Source: Colius striatus
Lineage: Eukaryota > Chordata > Aves > Coliiformes > Coliidae
Direction: 5' to 3'
NCBI RefSeq assembly: GCF_028858725.1
Contig: NC_084774.1
Span: 5,554,001-5,618,000 of the forward strand
DNA: 64,000 nucleotides
Position 1 is the stretch's first letter; each line of letters opens with the position of its first letter. The translations under genes and the position numbers were made by a program. The notes beneath the pieces are model-generated. The model was not told where the DNA came from, searched no databases, and saw only the letters and a list, made by a program, of their open reading frames with translations. Positions 30,491 to 46,660 of the stretch are shown here, piece after piece.

Positions 30491-33400
30491 GCAGGCAGTT
30501 GCCACCACCAATCATAATCACCAACTCTTCCTCTGCCATGAGGCAGAGATCTGAGCCTGTATCCTGCTACACAGATTGAGCAAGAGAAAAGCCTGAGCAG
30601 TGTAACCTGTATGGAGGAGAGCTCCTTGTTTTGCATAGTAGTAGACTGCAGAGATATCTTAAGACTTAGTTTTACTCCCTGGCTGTGCCCTAGCTTTCCT
30701 ACTAGAGGGAAAGAAAGAATCAAAAGAGTCACAGAAATATACTTCTATCCCACCACCTCATCTCCATTAAAAAATAAAGAGAGAGAAAGCCTTTGTAGAC
30801 ACAAGTTGTCATCCTGGAATAGGTCTTCTACAGACTAAGGAACTGGCAGCACCAACTGCCAGAGCCCATCTCCCTGGGTAAAGAGTTTGTAGCACAACAA
30901 GTCTTGAGGTAAACACAAGCCCATTCCGAGCCCTTCCTCCATGGCTCTTAGGATCTCACACTCCAGAGAGCCACTGAACTGAGCACTACCACCAGTTCTG
31001 GGATCTGGATGCAGAGCTGATGAGGAGCACAAAAGATTCCCAACAGGCTGTGGTTTTAGAGTTTCTGAATGGATATGAAAGGGAAAGCAGGAATCTGAAG
31101 AAAAACGCTCAAACTATTGACTGAGTGAGCTTACATCATCAGGCTGGTCTGAGACCCTGACCTTGTCTGATACATTGCCCTGCAGTTGGTACAAGGGCTT
31201 CTCCCAGCAGGCATCCGCCAGTGGGGACAGCATGCAGGCAGCACCCAGACAGATCAATCCTCTCCTCCTCCCACTGACCATAGTCCTTATTGCCCTGACA
31301 GTCTGGCTCACCAAGGTTTACTGAAGGTCATCCAACAGCTGCCTTGGGACTACATCCGTCCAACAGGCTGGCCAGATATCATGGTCACAGCAGAGGGCCA
31401 TTGACCCTGCTGTCTTGGAGCTGGCAGCACTCGCTCCAGGCTCCATGCCAGGGGCTGGCCAGGGCAGGTGTGTGGAACAAGCCCCAAGCTGCAAATGGCA
31501 GCAGTAGATAAAAGAGTGAGGGCTCTCACCTACTGCCCAGGAGCCTCTTACCAGAAAAACCCAAGCAAGCCCACAGTTTAACACCTCCACACATGTGACT
31601 GCAGCAGGTGGGATAGCCTGTTCTTTATAAATCTGAAATCCCCACAAGCTTGGTTTTGGCCCCAAGGGTATCATTCTGATCCTAGACTTGGAAGAAAAAA
31701 AAAGTCTCAGGCACAGGTGGGCAAGTCACAGCTTGGGTAGCATGTGCCCAAGCCACAGAAACATATCCATCTGGCTTGGAGGTCTCCGCTGACAGCACAG
31801 GATGCAGGACAAGTTCCCAACTTGCTCTGAGGGGTTTGGACAAGTCTGCTTTACCAAGGGCTCCACAGCCTGCAGCTAGGCAGGACCATCACTGCCAAGC
31901 AAGGGCTGCAGAGCTCTGCCAGGGCCACAGCCTGGCAGCCCCTTCGTGCCCCCCTCCACCAGCCCTATTCTGCTCCACTGTTTCTTGGCAGAACTGAAGC
32001 TACTCAAAAGCCCCTGCAGACTCAGGGCAGGGCTTTCCAAGGTGCTTTCATTAAATGTACTTGCTCTGAGGCAAAAGTCTCTTTCTGCACTCAAGTACTA
32101 TGCACAATTTGAGGATATATACATCCCCATCCCAAATCACCTTCTATACAGGCTCAGGGCCACCTTCCCCCAGCCTGAGGCCACCTTCCAAGCCAGGTTA
32201 GTTTCTGGTTTAAATTTCCTGAGCAGTCAAATAGGTTTTTTCTTATCACTAACAAACCCTACTCCCCCTAAAGAACAGGGATTTCCTGAGCATTGAACAA
32301 CAGAGCCAGAAATAGGTCACGAAAATACATTGGAATCCTTGGTTATACATGCCTGGCTGCATCCCTCCTTATGCCTGCTGGGGCAGCAGGGATGCTACAG
32401 GCATAGCTGGGGCCACAGAGAGCATCACCAAGCAAGTCAAGGAGTTTCCTGATATAACGTGACTATTACACATGAGCAACACAAACCACTGCATTCACAC
32501 CTTCCTTAAAGATTAAGGACCATGACACTCCCACCACCTGGACCGTATCCATCCCCCTGGCAGCAAGCACCCGCAGTCACAATGTAAAGCTGATACTTAC
32601 AAGTTGGAGCAGTTACTGCAGTTAAATCTCTCCCCTCCAAACATCCCTCAGTAACACACGTTTTCTTCCCAGCACAGCACAAGCAGCTTCCTCCTTCCTT
32701 CCTTCAACAGTTCTGCTAGTGGTGACCCACATTCCCATGCTAGCCCAGCGTTATTTGCTACAAACACATTACTAATGCAACACGTACCTTGCACGGAGAG
32801 GCAACCTCATAGACTCGTCATCTGCAAGCTGCCTCCCACCCTCTTCCCTGATGTCACTGCTCTCAGCATCATTTCCTACCTAACCTAGATTGCAAACCCC
32901 TCTGTGCAAGTGCCTCTTCCTCTCCTGCTCTAGGAAGGGCTAGTTGCCAGCATGGAGAGGCAAAGAGGCCTGCAGGCTGTCACTGGGACAGCAGGCAATG
33001 TTTTGGAAGAAGCATGGGGTTTGGAGGGGCAGAGTTGAGAGAGAGGCACATAAAACAGCCCACTGCTTTTACCCAGACCAAGGGCTGCGTGCAGTAGAGG
33101 GAGATGCCCCAGTTTCAGCTCAGGAGGAGCACAGGGGACTCCTGCAAATATATGCTTTTAGTGGCAAAGAAAAAAGATTGTAAACAACAAAACAAAAGAC
33201 CTCAAGCTTTCCCCTGCCAAGCACCTAAGAGATAGCTCAAGGCCAGCACTGAGCTCTACTTTCATTCCCATTAAAGCACTACAGCATACAGCAAATCCAG
33301 GAAGAGGTTAGGAAAGGGCTTCTTCACTTGGGAAAGCTTTCTTAGCTGCCCTTTGCAGAGCTCCTGGCTTGCTCTAACTGTCTCATGCAGATCCTTTCCC

Positions 33401-34999
33401 CCTATACTTCAGGACACCACAAACCAAAGCAGGAAGCCCAGCCAAGCAGCCCTGTCCCTGAACAAGTGGGAACCCACAGACAAACAGCCCTCTAGATTTT
33501 AGAGAAAAAGTACTTGCTTGCAAAGGTAGGAGAAAACAGCAGGTGGCTAAAGGACACAGCACTGGGGAAAAAAATAACCTCAAAGTTGAGAGCAAAGCAT
33601 CAAAACCCACCTGGGAGCACTTCTACAGCCACAGGTTGTGTCCTGAAGCACAGGAAGCAGTCCACAGCTGATGAGCACAGAGACCCCTCGTTCTCCACAC
33701 TTCCCATCCTTGCACTAGCCCACCCTGCCCCTGACCGAGCAGCAACCCAAGGCTTTTTCCTAAAACTTAGGGGAGAATAGCTTTGCTTCCCACAGCAGTT
33801 CATTTAGCCCATGAATACAAACAACTCACTCTCTGTCAGGCTATTCATGTCACTGCTGCTGCCATACTACAGCCCTTTAAAGAGAGCTGGTAAAGATCAT
33901 CAGCTGCAGAAAATGAAGAGACACCTGCTAGATCCACCCAAGTAAGAATGTAGGTGAAAGTTGGATGAGTAGGGTGCAGGTGATGGGTAGGAACAAATTG
34001 CATCCTGCCAGTTATCATGGGTGTTCAGAACAATCTTTTACACAGTAGTAAGCTGGCAGTTTGTCCACTGTCCTGTGGTTTGGAGGAAGGTAAAACTGTT
34101 GTTTGGTTCAGGTCAAACCCAAGAGCAGCTGCTCTTCCCAGTGAATTCTACCAGCCTGAGAAGATTGCAACCCAGGGTAGCCAGGCTGGTGCTTTGCAGC
34201 TGTATTAAATGCAAACATAAACATGCATGGAGAGGAAAACTTGTTGTCAGAGGCATACAGTGCTTTGAGAGAACAGAGACTAAGCTCTGAGCAGAAGGAG
34301 ACACTACAGAAAGGCTGATGTCTTTTCTTACTCTTCATTAAAAATAAAGCAGTCACTTTTTGCTTGCATTGAAATGGTCAAGTTTGAAAATACTCTCAAC
34401 AGCTGACTCAAATTTTCAAATCAGTATCTCCTGCCTTTGTCTTTTTTTCAGTAAAAACCATGGCAGTAGCAACAAAATCTACTTTATTTCATTTTCCACA
34501 GAAAGGCAGCTTTAATTAAAACCAAATTTCTATTCAAAGAAGAGAAAGCAGAAGGACCCTGGAAGGAAAAGTGTTTACCAGCTGGAATGCATATCTGATC
34601 TGGAGTGGAGGCAGTAACAGTGTGATGGACAAAGCAACGGTTGGGTTGGTTTTGTCCACCCTGTCCCCTTTAAGGGCTGATGACGCCCAAGGGCTGTATA
34701 TGCAGTGGCTGTAACTCAGGGTTGCGTCCTTTCACACAGCCAGCTCCAGAGCTCTGTGCAGTCCTTGGCCTGTGGCATGAGGTGCCCTTGGGCAGCTGCT
34801 CTGCAAGTGAACATCACTGGCAGACCTCCACGGAGAAGCCTCCTTCATGCCCTGACCATCCCCAGGGGGTTAGTGACACCATACCAGCCAAAAGCATTAC
34901 CTTTTGTCTTCCCCAGAGCAGTAGAGGAGGGCTCCATCCAGACCACGGACATAAAGGCAGGCAAAATAGTCTCCTCTCCTTAGGGCTGGAGGAAGAGCT
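30491..34999. other. Intergenic spacer upstream of SGK2, no gene seen
   Basis: No exon with both splice signals and recognisable protein content was found on either strand. Short open frames are of the length expected by chance at this GC content. No tRNA, repeat family or satellite stood out. Untranslated SGK2 5' exons could lie here. Confidence 0.45.
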
Positions 35000-37900
35000 C
35001 AGCAGCTGGCAGCGGGTGTCCTCGGGAAGCAAAGCACACAGACGTTTCTCCAGCTGCAAAGGTGAAGGGCACAGAGTAGAAATACACCCTGGGGTGCAGT
35101 GCTGTCTGCCTGCCAGATGAGCAGGGCTCTGGGACACAGGGCTGGCTCCCTGAGCTGGGGCTGGCCAGCACCCACCCAGTGTTCAGACCAGTGGAGGTCA
35201 CTAGGGTGCTCTGCCACCACTGCAGCGTCCCTCTCTGCACTTCTGTGGAAAGTGCTTTGGGACTGGCAGGTGGAGGGCACTGGAAGAAAGGTGGGTGGTA
35301 CTGGTTGGCTGTGTGCCTTCTGTACCACTGGAAAAAAATTACCCTCCCACTGTTTAATTCACAAACTCCTGCTCTCAGGAAAGGGTTTGGTTGTTTGATG
35401 CTCTTGAGGGGCTGAGGCACAATTTGTCCTCCCAGTGGATCCCTGGCACAGGAGAAGACATTTCCTGGAAGCACAAGGACACATGGACAACCAGCAAATC
35501 CCCAACACAGGGCAGGTCCTTAACTGGGGATTCAACATCAGATGCCTGGGGCAGCTGCAGAGCACTTTGCCATGGAGAGGCCTGTGACTCTCCCTGGAAA
35601 GGTGTCCTGGGCAAGAGGTTGTCCTCGTGGTGGAGGACATGAATGAGACAGGGAGAAGTGAGCAGATTTAGCCTCCAGTGTGCTGCCCACCCAGGCAGCC
35701 CTGCCCATGTGCTAAAGGTGAGCCTTCCCCCCTCATCCTGCTCCAGAAGCAGCCGGCAGCAACTCTCACCCCTTCCCCCGTGCTGTCTCCTGCCCATAAC
35801 AAGACACACTGAAGGGGCTGCTGGATGTGGGAGTGATTGCAGGGTACATGCACTATATAGGCATGCAGGCACACATCCTGAGAGGTGCTGCAAGTGTGAC
35901 CATGCACCCTTTTCACTGGGACTGGGCTTGGCCTGATGCCCTGCCCAGCACCCACTCGCTTCTAAACAAAGTTAAACAATTCCAGCAATGCTGGAGGCCA
36001 GCTTGTGCCAGGGTTGAGGTTGCTGGTCTTCTGTACCAGGGTGAGGTTTCTCTGCCCTCCAGAGAGCACATTTATACCAGGAAAACCTCTATGGAGACCT
36101 GGGTTCAGAGGTGATGAGAAGCTCCCAGGCAATTTAACTCCTTCTGTGCAAGTCTCCTGCCTGGTCAGACCATGGTTTGAGCAAGCTCTGGTCACAGAAG
36201 GTGATTTTTTTTTCAGCTGCATTGGCAGAGCTCAGAGCCTCTGGACATTGCCTGTACTTGGAAATACTTTTCTTTCCTCCTCAGGGAAACCTTCACTTCT
36301 CCAAGCCCTGTGAGGAGTTGAGGGCTGCAGGGTCCTCCATGGCTGAGCCTGGGCCCTCCTGGTGAGGCCAGACCTGGCTGGTGAGCAAAGCCACCTTTGC
36401 AGTTTCTCCAAGGGCAGGACATGTCCAGTGAACAACAGATCCAGCCCTTTCTCTCCCTCCACTCTATTATAATATTTTATATACTATGCAAGGGAAAGGT
36501 CTGCCACCTTAATCCTCTTATCTAGCAATACCCACAACCATAATCATAAAAGTATGCCTGAAGTGGAACCACACAGTCCTGAGCAATCAGAATTGCAGGG
36601 AAGAGTCCAGATAAGACTAAAACAAACAATTCTCTAGAGAGCATGAAGCCAGTTTCCATCAACCTGCACTGAAAGGTGACCTAAAATGTTTGACTATGCA
36701 GTTATCTTTGCTAGGTAAGGAATAGGATAGGGATAAGATATTCTTTTAAAAGAAGTCTGAGCCTATTTCTTCATCTTAAGAGGGTTCATGAAAGGCTGAA
36801 CAGACTATTAGTGACCACTGGGCTTGTTTAGGTTTTTTTCTCCTCTCTATACTTTTATTTTAGCATAAAAACTTCAAGTATTGCCCTGGATTTGGCCAAG
36901 GAGTCCCACATGGGTGCTGTGGGAAGTTTCCCATGTTTTGGTAAAAGGAGCCAAGAGGAGGCCACTCAAGACTAGTTTTTATTCTGAAGGACAGCTAAAA
37001 TGTGTCTGAGCAGCTCTTGCAACTTCCCATGCCTCCGTTCCTACAAATATAAACGTGGCCTTTCTATCTTCAGAGGAATAAATGTCTGATATTATTATCA
37101 CTAAATTACCTGGCTGGGACTTTGTAAAGTGCTTTTAAGCATAGGCACAGTTTCACTGAGTAACACAAAGCTTGAAGCAGCCTGACTCTAAGAGAGCCTT
37201 CCTCTCCTGGCTAGCCAGCCTTGTCCTTGGGGAAGGTGCAATTCTCTTGCTTCCTCAGAGGACTTCAGGATACCTTGTAGTCTATGTTTTGGAGCTTTTC
37301 TTTTTTAAAAACCAACTGTTTAGGGTAGGGGGATGAGTGTCTCTTTTTCTCCTGCAGTGCCATCAGCCTGATGTAGGGTGTACACTCACAGCCCAAGCCC
37401 TGAGTGTGACCAGGCTGGCAGGGACAAGGACAGAGAGGCAGTTTCCCAGCCGGATTGAGCAGGGATTAGCAGCTTGGAGACGGCTCAGAGAGCTGCACTG
37501 CCCAAAACCAGGCCCCTCGCTGCTGGCACAGGGCTGGGCTTGTTAGCAAAGCTTGTGGGTGAAGTGTTCCTGGGAATGCATTCCCTCTGCCCTGCTCCAT
37601 CCCTATCCCTGAGTGCTCCACTGTGTAGGATGCATGTTTTCACCCTTTTATATCCACAGCCCAGTCCAAACTGGGCCAAGCACTGCTCAAGGTATTGTCA
37701 GGGCCTGTGAGCACGTGTGCAAGAGAGGCAGATCTATACCAAAATCTGTTGAACTCGTCTCTGTTCACCTACTCCAGCACCAGGAATAGCTCTCCCAGTC
37801 CTGCCAGTGAGGGGCTTGGGGATGCCCTGTTAGAGGGGCGTCAGACACAGCACCCCTGAGCTTCACCAGGCCTAGCCTGGCCACCAAAACATAGCCTGGG

Positions 37901-38480
37901 AAACCAGAGCCAAAATGATCTGAAGTTTTTGGTGCAAACCTCACCCTCATAGTGCTGGCTGCAAAAGCCCAGTGCAGCCCAAGCCTCTGCAGGTGGCTCA
38001 GGGGCACGGGGACACACACAGTCACCAGCTACCTCTGCTGATCTGCCAGCTCCTGAAATTACCCAGGGTCACAAACACTTGTGGCTGCTCCCCACAGGAG
38101 CCCACCTGGGGAAGGTGAGCTGATGTGGGGCTGCAGACACAAGCAGGGTGATGGAAGCTCCTTGGCTTAGAAGTTTCCAAGGACGAGTCCCAGTTCATGC
38201 AAGAAACCTTTCCACCTAGTACCATATTTCCAGGGGGAGCAAGGAGGCTGGTTTTCTCCTCTTTGCATTTCTCCACAGCTGGGAATCAAACCCACAGCTG
38301 GAACTCAAACCCCCTCCGCTTCCAGCCGCTGACCCTGAACCAGCCAAGCAGCTCTCCGACAGGCCAGATAGGACCCTGGCAGCAAGGGACAAGCCCTTCA
38401 TGAAAACCTCTGCTTCTCCTAAACTGGTCTAAGTCCTCATTAAGAGAAAGCCTCAGTCCTCCCAGAGACAGTAAATCAGT
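35000..38480. other. Intergenic spacer, no gene seen
   Basis: Several overlapping open frames above 100 codons occur on both strands between 34.7 and 36.4 kb. They overlap each other in different frames, lack recognisable domains and lack consistent splice signals. I see no supported gene. Confidence 0.45.
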
Positions 38481-38512
38481 GTTACCTGCAGCGAGCTTGG
38501 CACAGGGAGCTG

Positions 38513-38601
38513 CTCCGTCAGCGCAGCCGGCAGTTCCCAGAGCGAGCACCTCTCTGGGCTCTGTCAGCGTGGCCAGCAGTACCCACAGCGAGCACCTCTC
38601 T
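38513..38601. repeat. Two-copy tandem duplication, 43-base unit
   Basis: Positions 38513-38555 and 38559-38601 are near-identical copies, 46 bases apart. Both contain GTCAGCG followed by a GGC-AG-CAGT segment and end AGCGAGCACCTCTCT. They differ at only a few places. A minus-strand GT donor (GCTGCAG/GTAACA at about 38486) lies just to the left, so the block could be part of an upstream promoter or noncoding exon of SGK2; that is a guess. Confidence 0.8.
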
Positions 38602-41600
38602 CCCTCCCCTTGTTTTTATTTTGGCAATTCAGTCTGAAGGTCGAAGGAAAAGTTCCAAAGGAGTGGCTTATAGCAGGAAGTAAATGATTACCCTGCCACG
38701 TTCTCTGAGGGGCCTGAAGCACTGGGAGCTGGGCTGGCAGAGGAAAATCCCTCCTTAGGGGGGAGATTAGAGGGCAGCTCGCTGGCAGGGAAGTGCAAAG
38801 GGTCAGAACAAAGTGCTCTGTTCACTGGAGGCTGCCTTGGGTCACATGCTGGGTGCTAGCAGAGGTAATAAGGCATGGGTCACCTCCCAAATGCCAGCAA
38901 GACCTCCGACATATGGCCACAACTCATGGCTGATCCATCAGCAATCCATGGAGCTTGCCAGCAAGAAAGGAGCTGGGTGAGGTGGATCCTCATCTCCTGG
39001 CAGCAATGTCCAGGACAGGAGATGGAGGGACTTTTACATGCTTGAACTTTGCAGGCACAACAGTCGTACAACCTGCCTTCTGCTTCCTGTGTGACTCTCC
39101 TCTGGCTCCATGCTCCCCATCCTGGGCCACACACATACCAGAGCAAGCCAACAAGGAACAAGTCCCATGGACATGTCAGAACTGAGCCCAGAGGAGCCCT
39201 CTTGGAGCTAAAATCTACTGCCCTCCACTTAATTTCTCCTTGTTCCTCTCCCTTTCCCTCTGCAGGTGCCCAATGCAGTGGTCACCACATCCCTGCATGG
39301 CTGGGTGCCCAAATAACAGTTTGGTGTTTGAGTGTGCTGGTGGAGCCACTGATGATCTCACCATACAAACTTCACATACAGGAGGCATTTTCTGATTACC
39401 CAGGAAGATTTCTTTCACCCTCAAAAGTCCTTTTATACCTGCCCTTCTCGTGGGAGTGGACAATGATATAGTTGGTTGGTAGGTCCCACAGCTCTGAGAA
39501 AACATGCAGAGCAGCACAGTTCCTCAAGTGTTTGTCAAGCTACTGATCCTCAGCACATGCCCATCTCAGCTGGTCCTGTGAATCTCAAAGCAGAGAGGAA
39601 GATGAGAAAAGGTCACTGAGCAGGGAGGCCATTACAAAAGCAAAAGTGTGAGCTGAGGCGAGATTTGAATACACAGACGGGTACAAAGATGTGTGAAATC
39701 AAATGATGGAGAACATTGGTGCCACCAGCAAAACAAGCATTTTCTGATACAGTCTGGAATATGTGATTTGGAGCATCATAAGGCCAAGGCAGCCAACTGC
39801 CACTGCAGCCAATGTCTCTGGCTCCTTGTGCATGGGGAGAAGGCAGAGCCATACCTACCCCTTTGTGAGCTCCAGCACCAGCAGCAGCACAGGGAGAGGA
39901 GAGGGTTCAGCCTTGCTCCAGCTCCCACCGATGGTCCCTTTGGGTGACACGGCCATGTGGGTGTGTGAGGATAACAGAGATTTGACATTACCCTCATGTC
40001 CTGGGGAATAAACTCAAATAAAGGTCCCTATTGTACTTGGGGAATCGTAAAGACATGGAGAGATAAATAAATCTGTTCCCTAATAGTGCAGAGAGGGCCT
40101 TTGTCTCATTTTCAGAAAGAGAAGGTTTAGAGGATTGCTGCAGCACATGACCAGAAGCTACAAAGCTGCAGACAAAAGCCATTTGGAACAGAGGCCAGAC
40201 TTTGCTATCGTGTTGGTTTTTCAGGAGACTTCTGCTTTGTCCAAGTTGAACCTGCTGCTATATTGGGGTTTATTCTGCTCGTTCTGCTGTATCCCCTGCT
40301 TTAAGGGCTGCATGTCTCTCACAACACCATCTTCATCCACACACTCGCTGGCATCAGCACAGCATCAAAATGTCTGCTGCAGCAGGCTGGAGGGGGACCC
40401 TTGGATTTTAAGCCCAAGTCACAAGGGTTGCTCCAACAGCCCATTGCAGCCACCGGCAAGTTTAGAGGACAAAGCCTGAGCCCGTTGCTGGGGTTTGCTG
40501 GGCGGGCTGGTTTCGCAGGCTCGCTGCACGGCAGCCACTGTGTGTCGGCACCCGGCAGAAACGAGGAGGGAAGCGCCTGAGCAGAGCTGACAGCGAGACA
40601 AAGCCCGTTGGGGCTCTCTGGATAATCGCAGGCTCTACCACAGCTGAAAACTCCAGCAAGACAGATGTTGAGATGGCCTGTCAGCCCTGGGACCAGCACA
40701 GCCTTCTGCCAGGCACCCCAGGGGAGGCTGAAATGCATTGCAGAGTCCCTCCATCCAGGCAGTATCAGCAGGGAAAGCAGGGGTGAGGGGCTATGCCAAG
40801 ACTGGGCTCAAGGATTTGAGGTGCCCTTTGCCCTTTGAGGGCACTCTCTGCTCATGCTCCTCTGTTCTGCACCCTGAGGGATGGGAGCAAGGAGCCCTTG
40901 GCTGCCCTGACATTCCCCTCACTGCGACAAAAAAAGGCAGAAATCATCTTAGACCCCCAAATACACTCAAAGCAGGAGACAATTCTGTTCACAGGGGGGA
41001 AAAATGAGGTTTGAATTAGGTTTGAAACCTCTGCAAAATTAAAGCTTCATAAAATTATTTCCATCATCACATGCCCTGAACCAGGGAACCTGTGGACCTC
41101 GAAAAACACAAAGACACTGCACAGGTTAGTCTGTGATCAGATCTGCAAGGACAGGTCAGCAAGCTGCTCTGCCACTGCAACACTGCTTCCAAATGGGGAA
41201 CACAGAGAGAAAAGGACCCTAAAACAACCACGTGAAAAGCAGATGCAAAAGAAGTGTGCAGAGGAGTATGTTAACCTGACAGGGCTCCTCAGCTCTCCAC
41301 CTATTCCCAGGATCCAAGGGGTTATCTCAGCATTACACAGGGCAGAGAGAGGATGGGCTGGATCTCTTCCCATGCTGGTCCCTCCTCAGTGCCCTACGGA
41401 GAAAAGAGAGCTGGAACAGAGAGCTCACAGCAGCAGAAAAAGCAGCAGGCACCCATGAAGGAGGAGCTCCTCACCCAGCTCCACCAACTGAGCTGTCTAC
41501 TCACATCCTAGGCAGGTTGATGGAATGGCTCCTGAGACAGATGAAGATGATAAGGACAGGGATGAGGTTGAGAATGGGGATGAGGATGGGGCACAGCCAG

Positions 41601-42455
41601 GAAAGGGAGCCAGCAAGGAAGGAAATGCAGCTTATCCAGGGGGGCCTGTGCTCCACCACAATGTCCCTCACACCCATCCACAGCACCACATGTCCCTGTT
41701 CCCACATGAAATAAATCCCACAGCTGGAGACTGTCAGGGAAACTACCCAAATTGCTGTTTTCAACAGGAAAGGACATCAACCCTCCTCCTTTCTGCACTA
41801 CCCCCCCAGTACCGCATTGCGGAGCTGCCCACTGCTGGGTGGGGGGGGCAACACATAATTTAGGGGGACTGAAAGGAGCCCTACAGGGATCTCTGCTGTG
41901 CCTGGGCTGTGGAGGTGCTGCCAGTTGGTGTGTGTCCCCCAAACCCTCATTCCCACTGTGCAGCAGCAGTGGACCGGCAACAAAGCAGCTGTGGCTTTTA
42001 CATCATGTAAATGGAAATGGTTTCAGACACGTGTGCAGAGCGTGGGGCTGATCCCTGCTCCACACCTGTAGGCAGGGCAGAGAGTTTGGTTCAAACCAGG
42101 GGATACCCACAACCTCTTATTTTGTTTGTTTCCCCCCACTCTGTTATTTTTTTTTTCCTGCTTCTTTACAAGAACAAAAATCTCAGGACCTGTCTCCAAA
42201 CTCCATCCAGCACTTGGAGTCTGAAAAGCTTGATGGGGATGGGGCGTGTGCTGTGTGAAAGCAACTCTCCCTCTCAACTGTAGGACAACCCCTTCTTGAA
42301 ATAGAAGGGTCCCAGCTCTTCAAACAGCTGAATTCTATCACCAGTGACAACCCTTGACCACCAGTGTGGTAACCCCAAGAGTGTGCAGGGAGGATGAACC
42401 TCCCTCTGCCCTGCCCAGCTCCTCCGAGCCCCTCATGAACCAGGCCAGCCTCATT
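38602..42455. other. Intergenic spacer between the SGK2 upstream region and the SLC32A1 3' end
   Basis: No supported gene. The longest open frame (about 140 codons, 39049-39471 plus) has no recognisable domain. No interspersed repeat family was recognised. Confidence 0.45.
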
Positions 42456-42469
42456 GACTAGTTTCTCTC

Positions 42470-42475
42470 TTTATT
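42470..42475 (-). terminator. Poly(A) signal of SLC32A1
   Basis: TTTATT on the plus strand is AATAAA on the minus strand, about 960 bases after the SLC32A1 stop. The implied 3'UTR of roughly 1 kb (43429 to about 42450) contains AT-rich and T-rich stretches and no other feature I could name. Confidence 0.6.
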
Positions 42476-43429
42476 GTTCAATATATTTATATACCACATT
42501 ATATGTTAAAGATAGAATTACTTTCTTTTTTTTGTTGTTTTTTCTGATATACATTTTTCATCTGATTTACCACAATGACACCACATGTACATTGGAAACA
42601 GCTCCACACATCTGGTAGATTGCACAGAATGAATTGTACTGTAGGTTTTGTTCCTGTATCCTGAACAACGTCAAAGCCAACAATATCTCTTCTATTCTTC
42701 TTCTTTTAGTTTTCCTAATTTTGAAACAATAATTGTTGAAAGGAAACCAAAGTCACCGAGTAGAGGACTCCAGGGCTGTGATTTCAACCATTGTAATCGA
42801 TGGGAAGCGCCATTCCTCGGTGCGAATTGGGCGTGGAAGAATGAAGCAGTCCTGACATCTATGGGACTATGGTGTAAACATTGCAGGTAACTGGCATTGC
42901 TGCTCATCAGCCACTGCTCCGACTTGTTGGGCTGCTCCTACAATCGAGGTCTCATCTACATCCAGCTCACACAGTGTAAAACGAAGGTCCCTGCTCCCAG
43001 CACCCGTGGCTGGTTGGCTTCCAGCACAGTTAAGCCAATCCCATTGGATCTGTGCCTGTGTTTCAGCTCCCAAAGCATGGAATTGCATATCTGTGAGGAG
43101 TATTGAGAACTGCGACTGTTCCCCAAGAGGTCATTCGTGGGGGGGACCAAGCTTCAGGCAACAAGTGAGGAGACAGGGATGGGGCACTGGATAATTCCCT
43201 TCTAAAAACTCTAAAGAACAAAAAAATAGATTTAAATCTTAGCTTATTTCAAAAGACAGCAGGGTGAACACTTTCATCTCTTCTTATTTCCTTTAATTTG
43301 CAGATTCTATGACGTAGAATTTGTTGGATGCACGAAAATAATGACTCTTTCCATTAAAGGGATGCGGAATTATTTGGCTATGCAGATGTTTGATGCAATT
43401 CTCTTACTGCAACTGGTTCTGGCCCCTCC

Positions 43430-46082
<2,653 letters not shown>

Positions 46083-46660
46083 GGTGACTGGCTGGCCGGC
46101 TGCGCTGCTCGGCGACCCTCGGGGATGGAGAGATCCGACGGGGCGGGGGAACGGCGGGGCGACGGACGGGACCTCGGCGCCCGGCGAGGGGCGGCGGACG
46201 CTGCGGGGGCGGAGGGGGGCGGGGGGAACTTCTCCGAGCCGCTACCTCCGCGTCCCGGCGCAGTGCGAGCGGGTCCCCGCGGGGATGCTCAGGGGCATGT
46301 CACCGCTGCGGGGAGGTGCGGGCCCCGCCGCCCGCTCCGCGCTGCTCCTCTGCCCCTGCGGCGGGGTCGGGGGGGAGTCGGGCTGGGATGGGGGGGTGCT
46401 GTCAGCAGCTGGCGGCTGTCACCAGACGGGCTGCGCGAGCCCCTGACAGCATCTCCATCGCAGTGCGCCCACCTCGCAGAGGAGAGAAGAGGGAGAGGGG
46501 AGAGAACTGCTGCAGTGCTGGGGGAGGTACCAGCCTCCCCGGCCAAGCCCATCCCCCCCCCGCCCCCCCCCCCGCCCGCCAGGTCCCGCCAGCAGCGCCG
46601 CAGCGCAGACCCCCATCCACCTCCCATCCCCAAAAGCTCCGCAGCCCTCATGCTGCCCGC

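Noticed and set aside
34680-35893. Overlapping frames above 100 codons on both strands
   Set aside because: Mutually overlapping in different frames with no domain, splice signal or poly(A) support.
38286-38549. 87-codon minus frame starting MLALGTAGCADG as an SGK2 first coding exon
   Set aside because: It would need to join the 29974 exon, and its donor at about 38486 leaves no phase-1 join; it also lies across the tandem duplication. It might be untranslated.
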